Notes under the pieces: generated by a model
What the model was told of the DNA's origin: nothing
The model's input: only the letters and a program-made list of their open reading frames with translations
Databases searched by the model: none
Assembly (NCBI GenBank): GCA_018398585.1
Contig: JAGTTD010000010.1
Coordinates: 22,019,739 to 22,083,738 of the forward strand
Direction: 5' to 3'
Length of the DNA: 64,000 nt
DNA from: Simmondsia chinensis
Lineage: Eukaryota > Streptophyta > Magnoliopsida > Caryophyllales > Simmondsiaceae
Translations under genes and position numbers: made by a program
Shown here: positions 1 through 9,904 of the stretch, piece by piece
Numbering within the stretch: position 1 is the stretch's first letter
Layout of the letters: each line of letters begins with the position of its first letter

Positions 1-167
1 TTGAGGCTCAGCTTGGCCCTACGTTGGTGCTGGTATGCGCCGATGGTGCGCACTGATGTGCACCATGAGTGGGCTCAGGTGCCTCATTTGACCATCGTGT
101 GACACCGAGCTTATGTCTTTGGTGCTCTCAGTTGCTGCGCAGATGCTTGTCAAGACTAGGGTCATGA
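1..167. other. Unassigned sequence, probably upstream LTR remnant
   Basis: No open frame or known motif is seen here. It lies directly upstream of the GC-ended element at 168-758. On the other side of that element the sequence is copia LTR, so this stretch may be the outer part of the same LTR. It is moderately GC-rich and has several loosely repeated words around GGTGC and GTGCAC. The assignment is an inference from position. Confidence 0.3.
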
Positions 168-290
168 CAGCGGCCACGGGCTGGGCCTGGCCTGGCCCTC
201 AAACAGGCCGAGCCGGGCCAAGGCCCAGCTCTCCTCTCTTTCAAGATTTTTTTTTTTTTTAATATCATGAAAATTGTACACAAAAATGAC

Positions 291-353
291 ACTAGTGGGA
301 TTCGAACCCCATACCTCTAACATGTAAACCTTATCAATTGACATGTGAGCTCC
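291..353 (-). repeat. tRNA-like (SINE-type) module, left arm
   Basis: On the minus strand a Pol III B-box word GGTTCGAATCC lies at 308-298. A degenerate A-box-like stretch (GGAGCTCACATGT) lies about 35 bases upstream, and a run of A follows at 262-247. The spacing suits a tRNA-derived promoter, but no full cloverleaf can be drawn, so this is not a tRNA gene. It matches, in inverted orientation, the module at 577-645. Confidence 0.55.
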
Positions 354-576
354 AATTTTTATTTTATTTTTTGGATAAACAAACTATATAAGGCATACCT
401 ATATCTAATACAATTGCCTCTGTGTTTAAGTTAATATTTCTAAATATTTTTTTATAAACATATATATCTCAAAATATTTTTTTATAAACAAACTATATAA
501 GGCCCAGATGGTCATCCCCTTTCTTTTGAGATATATATAATTTAATATTTTCTTTACCTTAATATATTACAAAAAA

Positions 577-645
577 GCTGTAGCTCATATAGTGGGGGCT
601 TTGCTTAACATGTGGGAGGTCTGGGGTCCGAATCCTCCCACCCTT
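577..645 (+). repeat. tRNA-like (SINE-type) module, right arm
   Basis: A-box-like TAGCTCATATAGTGG (581-595) and B-box-like GGTCCGAATCC (625-635) have SINE-type spacing. Shared words with the left-arm module include AGCTCA, ACATGT, GAGGT and GGGGT followed by CGAATCC. The two copies in opposite orientation make the element at 168-758 a long inverted repeat. Confidence 0.55.
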
Positions 646-758
646 ATATTGAAAAACTTAATTTTGGGGGTTTCTATTCCCAATGGGCCAGGCCGGGCCG
701 GTCCGGTCCCGGGCCCGGGCTCGAGCCTCCCTTTTTGGGGGTCCACTGGCCACCTCTA

Positions 759-1731
759 TGCCTGAGGCTATGGATCCGCGCCTTTTGCCACGGATCAATA
801 CCTAGGCGACACATGTCGGGCTTGGTATATTTAAACCTAGTGATCCGCGTGGCTTTGTAGGGACCAATAAGTGCACACCACGTGTCACCTTTTTTGTATA
901 TAAATTCACGCTTTGGTGTGCCGTGAGTTGAATAATGGATTTTAGGTTTTGGATCCTAATTTTCTCCTATGACAAAAAAAAACTAAAATTATTTTAGGGT
1001 TTTATAAGTGAATTTTTAGCATAATAATTTCGAAAAATTAATTTTTCAGAAAGATTAAAAGGAAAAATCTTCTTCTTCTCCTCCTTCTTCTTCTTCCTCT
1101 TCTTCACCTGCCCTTCCTAATTTTTTTTTTTTCCCCTTATGTACGATTGATGAATTGATGGTTTATCTGCAGGAACTCAACCACTCCAGGTTGGGGGTCC
1201 CCGGAAACAGTCTCCTTTCCTGCCGGAAGGGGTAAGGCTGCCTACATCACCCCCCCCAGACCCCGCGTTATGCGGGAGCCGCAAGGCACTAGGACTGTTG
1301 TTGTTTTTGTTGTTGTTGTTGTTGTATTAAAAGGAAAAATCTTGTTCCAAAATATTTTGTAAATTAAATATTGTGGGAGCCCACACTCCAATGCTAAAAG
1401 AGATCATTGCGAAGAAGTTCTTGAGGTATCAAGATATTCTTCTACCAATTTCATATCTTCAAGTCAGGTTCGGGCTTCAGGGACATCTAAATTAAGTATT
1501 TGATATTTAATTTGTTTTTCTTTATTTCGTTTATTCTACATACCATGTTTATAATTATTTTATTCTATATTTTTTGATTTTTATTTGATGAACATATTAG
1601 AGTAAGATCTAGCTCTAATTAAATAGTTTAATTAGATCAAGACACTAGATTTAAAATTTAGAATTTTAAATTACTTTTCTATTGCGCTGCTCTAGTCATT
1701 TAGGGAAAATTTTTGAAATAGGTTCCCAACA
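759..1731 (+). repeat. Ty1/copia LTR fragment (3' part)
   Basis: It ends in TTCCCAACA at 1731. It is homologous, on the opposite strand, to the LTR segment at 41370-42501. Shared blocks include the G-box stretch CCACGTGTCA (878-887 versus 42031-42040), the GGGAGCCCACACTCC block near 1375, and the AGAGTAAGATCTAG block near 1600. A TATA-like TATATAAATT is at 897-906. No primer-binding site follows the LTR end, so this is not the 5' LTR of an element lying to the right. The SINE at 1072-1325 is inserted in it. Confidence 0.7.
1072..1325 (+). mobile_element. Au-type SINE with 18-bp target duplication
   Basis: The 3' half carries the Au SINE signature: GGAAACAG near 1204, GGGTAAGGCTGCCTACATC near 1230, CCAGACCCCGC near 1256, and a terminal (TTG)n tail to 1325. 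The insertion is flanked by a perfect 18-bp duplication starting ATTAAAAGGA at 1054-1071 and 1326-1343. Removing the insert gives a continuous LTR alignable to the copy near 41780. The 5' part is a pyrimidine-rich CTTCTT tract rather than a clear tRNA head, so it may be chimeric or degenerate. A second copy sits at 43148-43286. Confidence 0.85.
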
Positions 1732-1952
1732 TTGAAAACATATCACTTATTTGATTTAAGTATATCTGTGGCTCAGTCTCATTGATCACTTAAACCAAAC
1801 CCGATATCTTGGACTACGTTTATCTCATGGAATGTTTTAGAAAGCAATCACACGCATGTTTGACTCGTAAAACAGAATCATATCATAAATAAATAAAACA
1901 ATTTATTTATTTAATATTTAAAACTAACTAATTGGGTTTTCCAGGATACCAA
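1732..1952 (-). repeat. Inverted copia LTR start fragment
   Basis: Read on the minus strand from 1952 it begins TGTTGGAATTGG and aligns with the LTR start that begins at 61067. Shared blocks include the AACCCARTTAGTTAG stretch, CAAACATGCGTGTGATTG, and the CACAGATAKACTTA block. It stops at 1732, exactly where the plus-oriented LTR fragment ends, so two LTR pieces of one family meet head-on. This may be the start of a 3' LTR of a minus-strand element, but no matching body was found next to it. Confidence 0.65.
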
Positions 1953-4260
1953 TTCCAACAGGATCACAGTTATGCATTTGGAGCCTAAAGTCTGGTTGAG
2001 GCTGTGGCTGCCGAGGTCACATTCGCAGTGAATGTGGTAACAGAAACAGCAACCGCCGGGGTGGGCCTGATGGCCGCAAGATTGGTGGCCATGGGCAATA
2101 GCAACCTCAGGTTTTAGGAGGTACTCCACAAGGAGGCTCATCTAGCTATTTGGTTTTCCCCGCCGAATTGTGCTTTCTTGGAAGGACCTGCATGTAGTTT
2201 CTCTTTTCGAATTAGTGGTAATATTCTCGAACAAAGACCTGATGTGTATCATATTTGTCAATAATTTGGCCGTATTGCTCTTCAATGCCCTCAACATTAC
2301 TCGCAGCCTGATGTGTCTCATTCTCTCTTTGCTATGTCTATTACTTAAGCTGACTAGTCGTGGTACTCCAATTCTAGGGTGCCTAATCATATGACATCCT
2401 TCAGGTATTGTTCTTAACTCTCATCCTTATTGTCATAGTGAGTCTACTTTGGTCAGCAATGGATCCTTACTTCATGTCACTCATGTTGGTTCTTCCACCA
2501 TACAAACTAAGACTAGACCTTTAAATTTCTCTAAAGTTTTTCTCGTTCCTAATATGATGCATAACTTATCTCTATTAAGCAACTCTATTGTGACAATAAT
2601 TGCACTGTGGAGTTTTACTCGATTTCTTTTTGTGTAAAGGACAAGGATACGGAGACGCCTCTACTTCAGATACAGAGTCATAGGGCACTATATGGATTTT
2701 TGCCGCATCACGCAGGACTTTTTGCAGATACCCTATCTGCTGACATTTGACATAGACATTTAGGTCATTTAAAAAGTAGTGTTTTGAATATTTTGAGCAA
2801 ACGACGTTTAGCTTCAATTCGTAGTTCTTCTGTTGGACATTATGAACCAAATTGTTGAGGGAAATCGCATTGTTTACCTTTTGATCGTGTTGTTCATTCC
2901 ACTACTCATCCTTCACAATTGATTCATTATGATGTTTGGGAAGCCCCCTCCCCTCAAACTCTATTTTTGTATATTATGTTCTCTTTATTGATGTTTTTCT
3001 TGCTTTACATGGTTATACCCAATGCAAGGGAAAGTTGAAGTTTACAACTTGTTTTATGACTTGAAAGCACTTGTTAAAAAGCAATTTGATTGTAAAATTA
3101 AATGTTTTCAAAATGATTGCAATTGTGAATTCGACAATAGGAAAATGGCCGCCCTTGGTCGCACACACGGCATTTATTTTGGTCTTTCTTGTCCTGATAT
3201 GACACAACAAAATGGGGTGCCAGAATGCAAGCATCGGCATATTTGTGAAATGGTACGGACGCTTCTTTTTCAAGCTCAACTTCCTGTGTATTTTTGGGCC
3301 GATGCATCCTGTACGGCTTGTTTTATTATTAATCATTTACACACACCCATCTTCCAAAATTCTTCTTCTTTTGAAAAGTTATTCAATACAAACCTTATTA
3401 TACTTTTTTTCCTCTTCTCCAAGTGTGTATGTTATCCTAACATCATCCCCCATATCTCTCATAAATTGGCTCCACTAACTGTTACTTACATTTTTCTTGG
3501 ATATGTTGCACGATACAAAGGGTATCACTAGAATAGGTCGTGTTCAAGTCATTGAAACATTCTTTCCCTATCCAACTATGGCGTCTTGTAGGGATGGCAA
3601 TGGGGTGGGTAAAACCCGTTACCCGCGGATATCCGCCCCGTTTGGGGCGGTATGGGTATAGATGAAGCGGGTAACGAGTACGGGCAAGGTACATATGTCA
3701 ATACCCGTCACGGGTATGGGGCGGGTACGGGTGTAGGCTTGCACCCGCCCCGTCCTGCCCCGTACCCACACCGGCCCACCCCGTACCTGTATATCCCCGC
3801 CTTATAATAGCATATTGGAGTTACCCGTTGTTTTATTTTATATAAAATATTGCTTACGCAAATTATAAGTATGAATTCATGGTTATTATTGAAGGAAAAA
3901 AGAAAAGAATTTATGGGTAATAAGTTAGACATGGACAGGTAACAAGGCAGGTACGAGAGAGTGGGGGCAGGTAGGGGTAGGTAATGGGTACCCGTTGGGT
4001 ACCCGTGGGTAATGGGATGGTTACGGGTATGGGGTTGTACCCGCCGGGGCGGGTACGAGTACCCACTTCATACCCGTGACGGGTAATGGAGTGGGTATGG
4101 ATATAGCATTTGGGTGACGGGTACGGGTATGAAGGAGGCGACCCCCGTACCCGCCCCGCTCCATTGTCATCCCTAGCGTCTTGTATGTCAAGCCTCATAG
4201 GTTCACCCATGTCATTAGAAGTTCCCCTCACCCTCACTCACGTGACTCTCACCCGCGCCT
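1953..4260 (+). pseudogene. Ty1/copia polyprotein remnant (gag end, protease region, integrase)
   Basis: Translated pieces follow copia order. There is a basic Gly/Arg-rich gag end near 2010-2135, and a zinc-knuckle remnant (HICQ-stop-FGRIALQC) near 2248-2290. A pre-integrase stretch containing NGSLLHVTHVGSSTIQ starts at 2458. The integrase core runs about 2900-3531 and includes HYDVW, FQNDCNCEFDN and TQQNGVPE. The three integrase acidic positions are still visible, but they lie in different frames with several stops. RT and RNase H are absent. The frame near 3590 is interrupted by the hAT MITE (3589-4175), and traces continue only to about 4260. It is clearly inactive and belongs to a different copia lineage from the one at 43875-52705. 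Confidence 0.8.
3589..4175. mobile_element. hAT MITE with perfect 8-bp TSD
   Basis: It begins TAGGGATGGCAATGGGG and ends, read in reverse, TAGGGATGACAATGGAGC, giving terminal inverted repeats of at least 15 bases. The target duplication GCGTCTTG is perfect (3581-3588 and 4176-4183). Subterminal regions are filled with short GGGTACGGGT/ACCCGC-type words in both orientations, typical of this plant hAT MITE group. It has no transposase. It sits inside the copia integrase remnant, so it is the younger insertion. Confidence 0.93.
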
Positions 4261-4567
4261 AGAGTGTGTCACCCTCCCCTGCGGTCTTAGAATTGAGGTG
4301 TATCCCAATTAGTGAATCGATGTGCCTTGCCACACATAACCACACCTGTGCTCCCTGAAAAAGCCCAGCAACTCAATCTTTGCTCTAAATACCTTCTTTG
4401 ATTTGTTCATCTCTGCACTAATTCACGATCTAAGAGCTTAATAGACATACATCAAATCGCTCTCAGAGAGCGTTTGTTAACCAATGTTTCTTTCAAGTTA
4501 ATTGTCTTTGTCGTAATTCTCTTAGACATATAAATATTATATTTATTAGTTATAACTGTAAATATTA
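4261..4567. other. No recognised feature
   Basis: This AT-rich stretch lies between the copia remnant and the Mutator-like element. Translations give only short fragments with stops. It is probably decayed retrotransposon sequence, but nothing specific supports that. Confidence 0.3.
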
Positions 4568-4576
4568 AAGACGTTA

Positions 4577-5903
4577 GGATTTTTGCACTTTACCACCAAT
4601 ATTTTATACTATCTAGCTTTTAAACACATATTTTTTTTTTTTTTTTTTTTTTTTTTGCTTTTAACCACCAAAACAAAATTATTGGTTGCAAATGACTTCC
4701 AATGGAATATTTTATTGGAAAAAATAGAGTATTCCATTCATTTTTAAAATATGTCATATTCATTTCCAATTTTAGTATTGTTTGTCAACATCACCTGTAT
4801 TTTATAATATATACCTTTTAACCGCCTCAAACTTTTTTTTAATAAAAAATATTTTTTGAATTAAATGTTAATTTTGTCTAAACAAGTCAAACACATTTGA
4901 CATTTCTCTCGCTCCCTTCATCTGTGTCTGTACAGTGTGTGTCGACTAATCCTGAAAAAATTTAATACGGCACGATAACATGATACGAACACGCCACGAA
5001 GATAGTGGGTTAGGGCGGGACTTTTGAAGCCGGGTTAAATTTGAATTGACCCCGTTTAGATATTTGGGTTAAATTTGGGTTTGACCCATTTAACATGTTT
5101 TCGATGTGCTTGACCTGTTTATATAGACATATTAAATATTTGAGTGGTATACTACTGTTATTATGTATAAATTTTTAATAGCCTACCCCATATAAAATAA
5201 TTTAAACTATGTTTAATAAATTTTAATTTGATAGTTTATTTTAAAAATTAAAAATAAGTGACATATTTAACACTAGTATAAACCGTTAACTATTCTTTTA
5301 CATGTTTATAAGTTGACAAACTAATATTTAATCGAAAAATATTAATATAATTTAAATGGATAACCCTCAGGTTACTTTTTTAATAATTGGGTTGGGTTAG
5401 GGTTCAGTTCCTAACCCGTATAATAAACGGGTCGGGTTCGGGTTGACGCTATTTGTAGGACCCCTCATATAACACGAACACGAACATGACACAACAAATC
5501 ACGTTTGCCACCCCTAGTATCGACACAAAGACGCAGGCTAAGGGTTCTTTAAAATTGTATTTCGACAAACATATTCTGTGTGTCCACATATAGATTCCCG
5601 AGAATGTTTGTATAAAATGTGGTTAAAAACTTTTAGTTAAATGATGAAAAAAATAATTAGGTGGTCAAAAGTTATATATTATAAAATACAGATGGTTAAA
5701 AGTTATATATTATAAATACAAATAGCTATCTGCAAACAATCCTAAAATAAAAAATGAACACATGGTATTTTAAAATTGGATGTAATATCTGGTGATAATT
5801 TGCAACCAAAACTTTTTTTAGATGGTTAAAAGCAAAAATAAAAATTATTTAGGTGGTTAAAAATTAAATAGCATAAAACTTAGATGGTAAATACAAAAAA
5901 TAC
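4577..5903. mobile_element. Non-autonomous Mutator-like element (long TIRs, 9-bp TSD)
   Basis: The two ends form inverted repeats of about 110-120 bases. Left blocks such as TTTACCACCAATATTTTATACT, TTTTAACCACC and GGTTGCAAATG reappear on the minus strand at the right end. The flanks AAGACGTTA (4568-4576) and AAGATGTTA (5904-5912) match at 8 of 9 positions, which fits Mutator-type 9-bp duplications. A T-run of about 27 bases (4629-4655) lies in the left arm. No transposase is seen. It hosts a second insertion at 4947-5516. Confidence 0.8.
4947..5516. mobile_element. hAT-like insertion nested in the Mutator-like element
   Basis: It ends in TTTGCCACCCCTA and starts TAATCCTG. It is packed with ACACGAACACG and GGGTTxGGGTT words on both strands, as in many plant hAT-like non-autonomous repeats. 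The flanks GTGTCGAC (4939-4946) and GTATCGAC (5517-5524) match at 7 of 8 positions, fitting an hAT duplication. The terminal inverted repeat is weak beyond the first bases, so family assignment is tentative. Confidence 0.6.
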
Positions 5904-5912
5904 AAGATGTTA

Positions 5913-6174
5913 ATAGGATAAAAAATATACATATACAATTAGTATTATATATGGTAATTTATTATTTTCATCAACCTGAAATCTACTACATGTTATAAGA
6001 TAATGTAAAATGAAACACTGCATAAAATTTTTAGATGAATACGATACCAAAATAAAATGAAACAGAAAAATCAAATGTTAATGTTAGTATTAATGTGATC
6101 ATCACCATCTCCAATTACATGGTTTTTCCTACACTCATGGTAAAAAACCGTGAAAACCACAGAGCTCCACAACA
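5913..6174. other. AT-rich spacer, 3' side of the membrane-protein pseudogene
   Basis: No frame or repeat is recognised. Its position just downstream of the minus-strand pseudogene means it may contain the old 3' UTR. No poly(A) tract is seen next to the stop, which argues weakly against a recent processed copy. Confidence 0.3.
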
Positions 6175-6996
6175 CTAACCAACCCAGCAAACACATCCGC
6201 CCAGCGTTGTAGACCACTTCATCCCCACCGTCCAATTTTCACTATTCAAATCCCGACGACTGTACATCCCCATTTCCATGTCCCGCCCAATACAGCTCGA
6301 CACCATCACAAACAAAGCAGGCAAAATCAACCCGCTTACCCTTTTCCCCTTCATCAAGCCCTACCCAAACCGGACAGCGTCCAACCCATACCTCTCCTCG
6401 GCCACCGAAACCACCAGCCCCATGCTTATCACCCCCATCAAGTAGACCTCCATCATAGCCCCAACAACCGTCACAACGTGCGGGGCCACTGCCACTGCCA
6501 CTGCGATCCTTGAGAGTGGAAGCCACGCGAGCCAGATCGCGTGGGTTATAAAGGTGGTCACCAATGGCCTCCTCCACGTCTGCTTGACTGAGGTAAAGGC
6601 GGAGCCGAACGTGGGCCGCATTTTGTTCCATGCCAGTGACGTGGCCTTGACGGACGTTATAAGGGCCAGAAGGGAGAGCGGGAAGGATGGAAGGAAGTAG
6701 AGCGCCTTGAGCTCGAGGAGGGAAACGGCGTCGTACCGGGACTCTCGTAGCACCTGGAGGGACTCAACTTAGATGGAGACTACATGGGCGAGCCAGTCGA
6801 GATGGGACACGTGTCGAAACAGGGGAAGGGAGGAGAGAGAGAGGGAAGAGAGGAGGATGGAGTATGGGAGGGTGAAGAATGTGAAGACGGAAAGGAAAAG
6901 CTTGGGGTTCGCAAAGATAAGACTGAAGGAATTGAAAAATACACAAGGCAAAGGAGACGGAGAGCAGCAATTTTCCCTTTCAGTTTTCTCAGGCAT
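6175..6996 (-). pseudogene. Plant multi-pass membrane protein pseudogene, two in-frame stops
   Basis: One minus-strand frame runs from ATG 6996 to the stop near 6175, about 270 codons, broken by TAA near 6768 and TAG near 6360. It has several hydrophobic segments: near the N-terminus (FFNSFSLIFANPKLFLSVFTFF), after the first stop (LYFLPSFPLSLLALI), around the AVAVAVAP region, and before the second stop (VYLMGVISMGLVVSVAEER). Just past the second stop comes GLMKGKRVSGL. The order of hydrophobic segments and the VVSVxEExYGxxAV...LMKGKR pattern recall an uncharacterised plant-specific membrane protein family. That is recalled resemblance, not a search. GC content is clearly higher than in the surroundings. 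No intron is evident. It is the only host-like coding region in the window. Confidence 0.6.
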
Positions 6997-7057
6997 TTTT
7001 ACAGGAGAACAAAGTTAAATGTCTTGATGTTCTCTATTTGTGTGTCTGGATGCAACC

Positions 7058-7100
7058 CGGAGGGGGGGCGCGGGGGGGAGGGGGGGTGCGGGCTTTGGAA
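7058..7100 (+). other. G-rich tract with G-quadruplex potential
   Basis: Four or more runs of three to seven G occur within about 30 bases on the plus strand (GGAGGGGGGGC, GGGGGGGAGGGGGGG). It lies about 60-100 bases upstream of the pseudogene start on the minus strand, where such tracts are often found in promoters. Function is not shown by the sequence. Confidence 0.5.
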
Positions 7101-7320
7101 GTGACTATACTCTGGCATACAAATGCATTGTTTGCTTGCTTTTTTTGTTCTGGTATGATGCCTGGTTATCTTTTTGAACTGTGATTCAGATTTTCGTCCA
7201 ATCTCATCCAAACACAGAGATAAGATTGGAGGAATTTTAATTATCTAAGGATTGTTGGGGAAGAAAAAAAAAATAAAAGATTATAAAAATTAATTTTAAA
7301 TTTATGGTGTTAATAAACTA

Positions 7321-7592
7321 AAGGAGAAATTATATATTAGTATCTTAGAATTTAATACATTAATTTTTTGATTCAAAAATATTATAAAATAATATTTTAA
7401 TCTAAAAAGTTATATATATTTAATAAAATAATTTTGTATAAAGGTGTAAAATATGTCCTATTTTTATTCTTTTACAACCTTATTTGCACTATTTTTTAAG
7501 TATATATAATATTTTGGACTAAAAAATTATTTTATAAAATTTAAAGATTAAAAAATTAATATACTAAACGTTAGAGTATTAATATATCCTAT
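7321..7592. repeat. Palindromic AT-rich MITE-like element
   Basis: Left arm 7323-7420 and right arm about 7505-7590 are inverted copies. The left words ACATTAATTTTTTGATT and ATTATAAAATAATATTTTA have close minus-strand counterparts on the right (ATATTAATTTTTTAATC, TTTATAAAATAATTTTTTA). The loop is about 85 bases. No convincing target duplication was found, so superfamily is open. Confidence 0.55.
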
Positions 7593-7960
7593 AATAAAAG
7601 TACTGATATTATCCAAAAAAATTGTTATAAATAGGATAATTTAGTTACTTGTTATAACTAAAATTAATACTTATCATTATATATTTAACATATAATCCAA
7701 TATATATAATCGATAAATCTGGATAAAAATATTTATAACATTGCTCTTTTATTTTATATTATGTATCTTTATTTTCACTATGAAAAAGTACTAAGTGATA
7801 AGTACTCTCTTAAGAGTGGGAATGACACTTTCCAAAAGATTAGGATTCCGCTGAAATATTTCAACTGCCTCACGATTGTCATTGCAATTCTAACTTTATT
7901 TTCTAAAATTTCAGATAGAGGAGGTAAGATGATCCGCTAGAGGTGGTAAAGACAACAAGA
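7593..7960. other. AT-rich spacer before the Tat element
   Basis: No gene or repeat is recognised. The last 60 bases hold a loose duplication (AGAGGAGGTAAGATGAT, then AGAGGTGGTAAAGACAACAAGATGATG) up to the start of the LTR at 7961. Confidence 0.3.
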
Positions 7961-8601
7961 TGATGACAACCCCTTAAAAATTTCCAAGCCGAGAAGTAAC
8001 AACAAGGATACGGCGACATCTCGCCTGGACCACATCTCACCCGGACTACATCTCGCCTAGGTGCCACACACGTCTCACCCAACCGCATCTAGCCCCGAGA
8101 TGGGTAAGGCGTGCACCTCGCAACTCCGGCCGAATATGGTCCCAAGATGTAGGAGCAGATCTTATCCTTGATTAATATCCCCCGCGGCAAACGAAGCATG
8201 AATCCGAGCCCTGGATAATGGGGGATCTCGCCCTGGGTAACCCCGGCAGGTGAGATGCGCCCCTCACTTCTTTCAAGACAGCCGAATTAAATGCTCGAGA
8301 TCGAGGGATATGGGGTCCCCACATCTCGCCCCAAGTTGGCACGAACTAGAAGAGATGCATGTCCCCTCTCTCCGATCCCTTTTTCCCTCCTTTTACTGCT
8401 TTACCCTGTACCTATGACATTCTTGAGCATATATAAATACTCCCCTTTATGCTCCAAAGGGGGACACGAATTCGCTCACCTTCATCCCCCCATTTATTAC
8501 ACTTGTACTCAATCTACGATACCTCTTGTATCAAATCCATTAATCAATAAAAGTTAAAGGTTTGAGTTTGACCTTCCATTAAAAAAACCTGTACCAAAAC
8601 A
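7961..8601 (+). repeat. 5' LTR of the Tat element
   Basis: It runs from TGATGACAACCCC to ACCAAAACA and is followed by the primer-binding site. It aligns throughout with 35792-36430, with scattered differences. The 641-base length is normal for the group. It contains several CATCTCGCC-type repeats and a TATA box near 8432. Confidence 0.92.
8432..8439 (+). promoter_or_regulatory. LTR TATA box (Tat element)
   Basis: TATAAATA is followed by a C-rich stretch. The same position in the 3' LTR reads TATAAATAG at 36261-36269. It is the probable core promoter of the gag-pol transcript. Confidence 0.6.
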
Positions 8602-8602
8602 A

Positions 8603-8620
8603 TTGGCGCCATCTGTGGGA
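8603..8620 (+). other. Primer-binding site of the Tat element
   Basis: TTGGCGCCATCTGTGGGA starts two bases after the LTR end. TGGCGCC-type sites at this place are usual in Tat and Athila elements, where tRNA primes minus-strand synthesis. Confidence 0.75.
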
Positions 8621-8728
8621 AATGGAAAACTTCCCCTGAACAAATCAATGGAGTCTCCCCCTTCCCCGAAAAAGTTGGGAGACCAATAGGTCACCCAAAG
8701 TCAACTCCACGAACTTCGAACGCGAATC

Positions 8729-9899
8729 ATGCAACTCGCCGATCAAAGCCCTTCAAGCAGACCTCCACCCCAAGCCCTGAAGCAAAACCCAGATGCGAGT
8801 GCCGAGTCGTTAGCCTCCATCGAACATGACGGTAGGAGGAGCAAACGTATGCCAGGAAAGAATGAGGCGAGACAAAACCTTTTAGGGACAAGGAGATGCC
8901 CCAGAAAAAACCCGACCCCTGCCAGAGTCGAACGTAAATACTAGCCTTGATAAGACAATGTCTAGAGTGTTGGGGAGGGTCCCTGTTACACACCCATTCT
9001 CACCCCATATACTATCTTCACCTATGGGAAAAGTAAAAATTCCGAACCTAGAGATGTTCGACGGGACCCAAGATTTGGACAATCACATTTTAGGATTCTC
9101 GGCTCGAATGTATATCCAGGATGCGTCAGAAGACGTATGGAGCAAATGCTTTCCTTTAAGCGTATCCCAAGCATGGTTCACCTCCCTTCCGGACGGTTTA
9201 ATCCACAACTTTTTGGAGCTTTTAGAAAAGTTCATCCGTCATTTCCTAAGCAACAAACATAGAAAGAAGATCGTCGCCCAGCTAATACGATTAAGACAAA
9301 TGGAGGAAGAATCCCTAAGGGGATTCGTTTGACGCTTTTCCAAGGCAATGATTGACATCCCAAACCTCACGGATGAAACGGCCATAACCGCTTTCATCAA
9401 CGAATTACGGAATAGGGACCTCAAGTTCACCCTAGCAAAAGCCCTCCCTACCACCGTGGACGAGCTATGGGCAAAAGCCAACAAGTACATCATCACGGAG
9501 GATGTAATGGCAAAGGCCGAGCAACCCAAACCTGAATTTGTGGGAAGAAGGGCGGACGTCCGCTATTCGTATCCAAAAAGGGAACGCTTCGTAAAAAGCC
9601 CAAGAGGAAGCCACCATTTCGGACAAGAAAAGATGCCAAAACTGCTTTTAGAAGTAAAGAAGCCCGACCTACAAAAGGTCAAGGCCGCAAAGGGTCCCGA
9701 GTCCAAAATAAGACAAAAGAAGTGGTGTCAGTACCACGAATCTTCCGAGCACCACAACAGAGACTGCCTGGCGCTAAGGTACCGAATGGACGAACTAAAG
9801 AGAAAGGGTGACCTTGGCACATTCTTGGACATAAAGAAGATTAAACTAGGAATTCGGGACCATCCCACGAGCAACACAATGCCCTGGCAAACGCTCTGA
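8729..9899 (+). pseudogene. gag of the Tat element
   Basis: The main frame runs 8958-9899 with one internal TGA at 9330-9332 (SLRGFV-stop-RFSKAM). A short frame-shifted N-terminal part precedes it at 8729-8944. The capsid-like region includes PNLEMFDGTQDLDNHILGF and WFTSLPDGLIHNF, typical of the retrotransposon gag fold. Near the C-terminus (about 9724-9766) is a degenerate zinc knuckle, CQYHESSEHHNRDC. The gag product would package the RNA. The stop and the frame break make it inactive. Confidence 0.85.
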
Positions 9900-9904
9900 A
9901 GTGC

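Larger units (their letters stand above)
168..758. mobile_element. Non-autonomous hAT-like element with long inverted arms
   Basis: The two ends are related in inverted orientation. The left end reads CAGCGGCCAC and the right end, read on the minus strand, TAGAGGTGGCCA. Both are followed by runs of GGCC/GGGCC words, and then each arm holds a tRNA-like module pointing outward to inward. Terminal GGTGGCCA-type ends with GGGCC-rich subterminal repeats are common in plant hAT MITEs, which is a family-level resemblance. No clean 8-bp target duplication is visible, so the borders are approximate. The middle is AT-rich with no coding potential. Confidence 0.5.

Noticed and set aside
577..645. tRNA gene
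   Set aside because: A-box and B-box words are present, but stems of a cloverleaf cannot be formed and an inverted relative lies in the same element.
7321..7592. Tourist- or Stowaway-type assignment of the palindromic element
   Set aside because: Neither TA nor TTA/TAA duplications fit the observed ends.
7956..7960. CAAGA as target duplication of the Tat element
   Set aside because: The right flank is CACAA (36431-36435), which matches poorly; no convincing TSD can be claimed.
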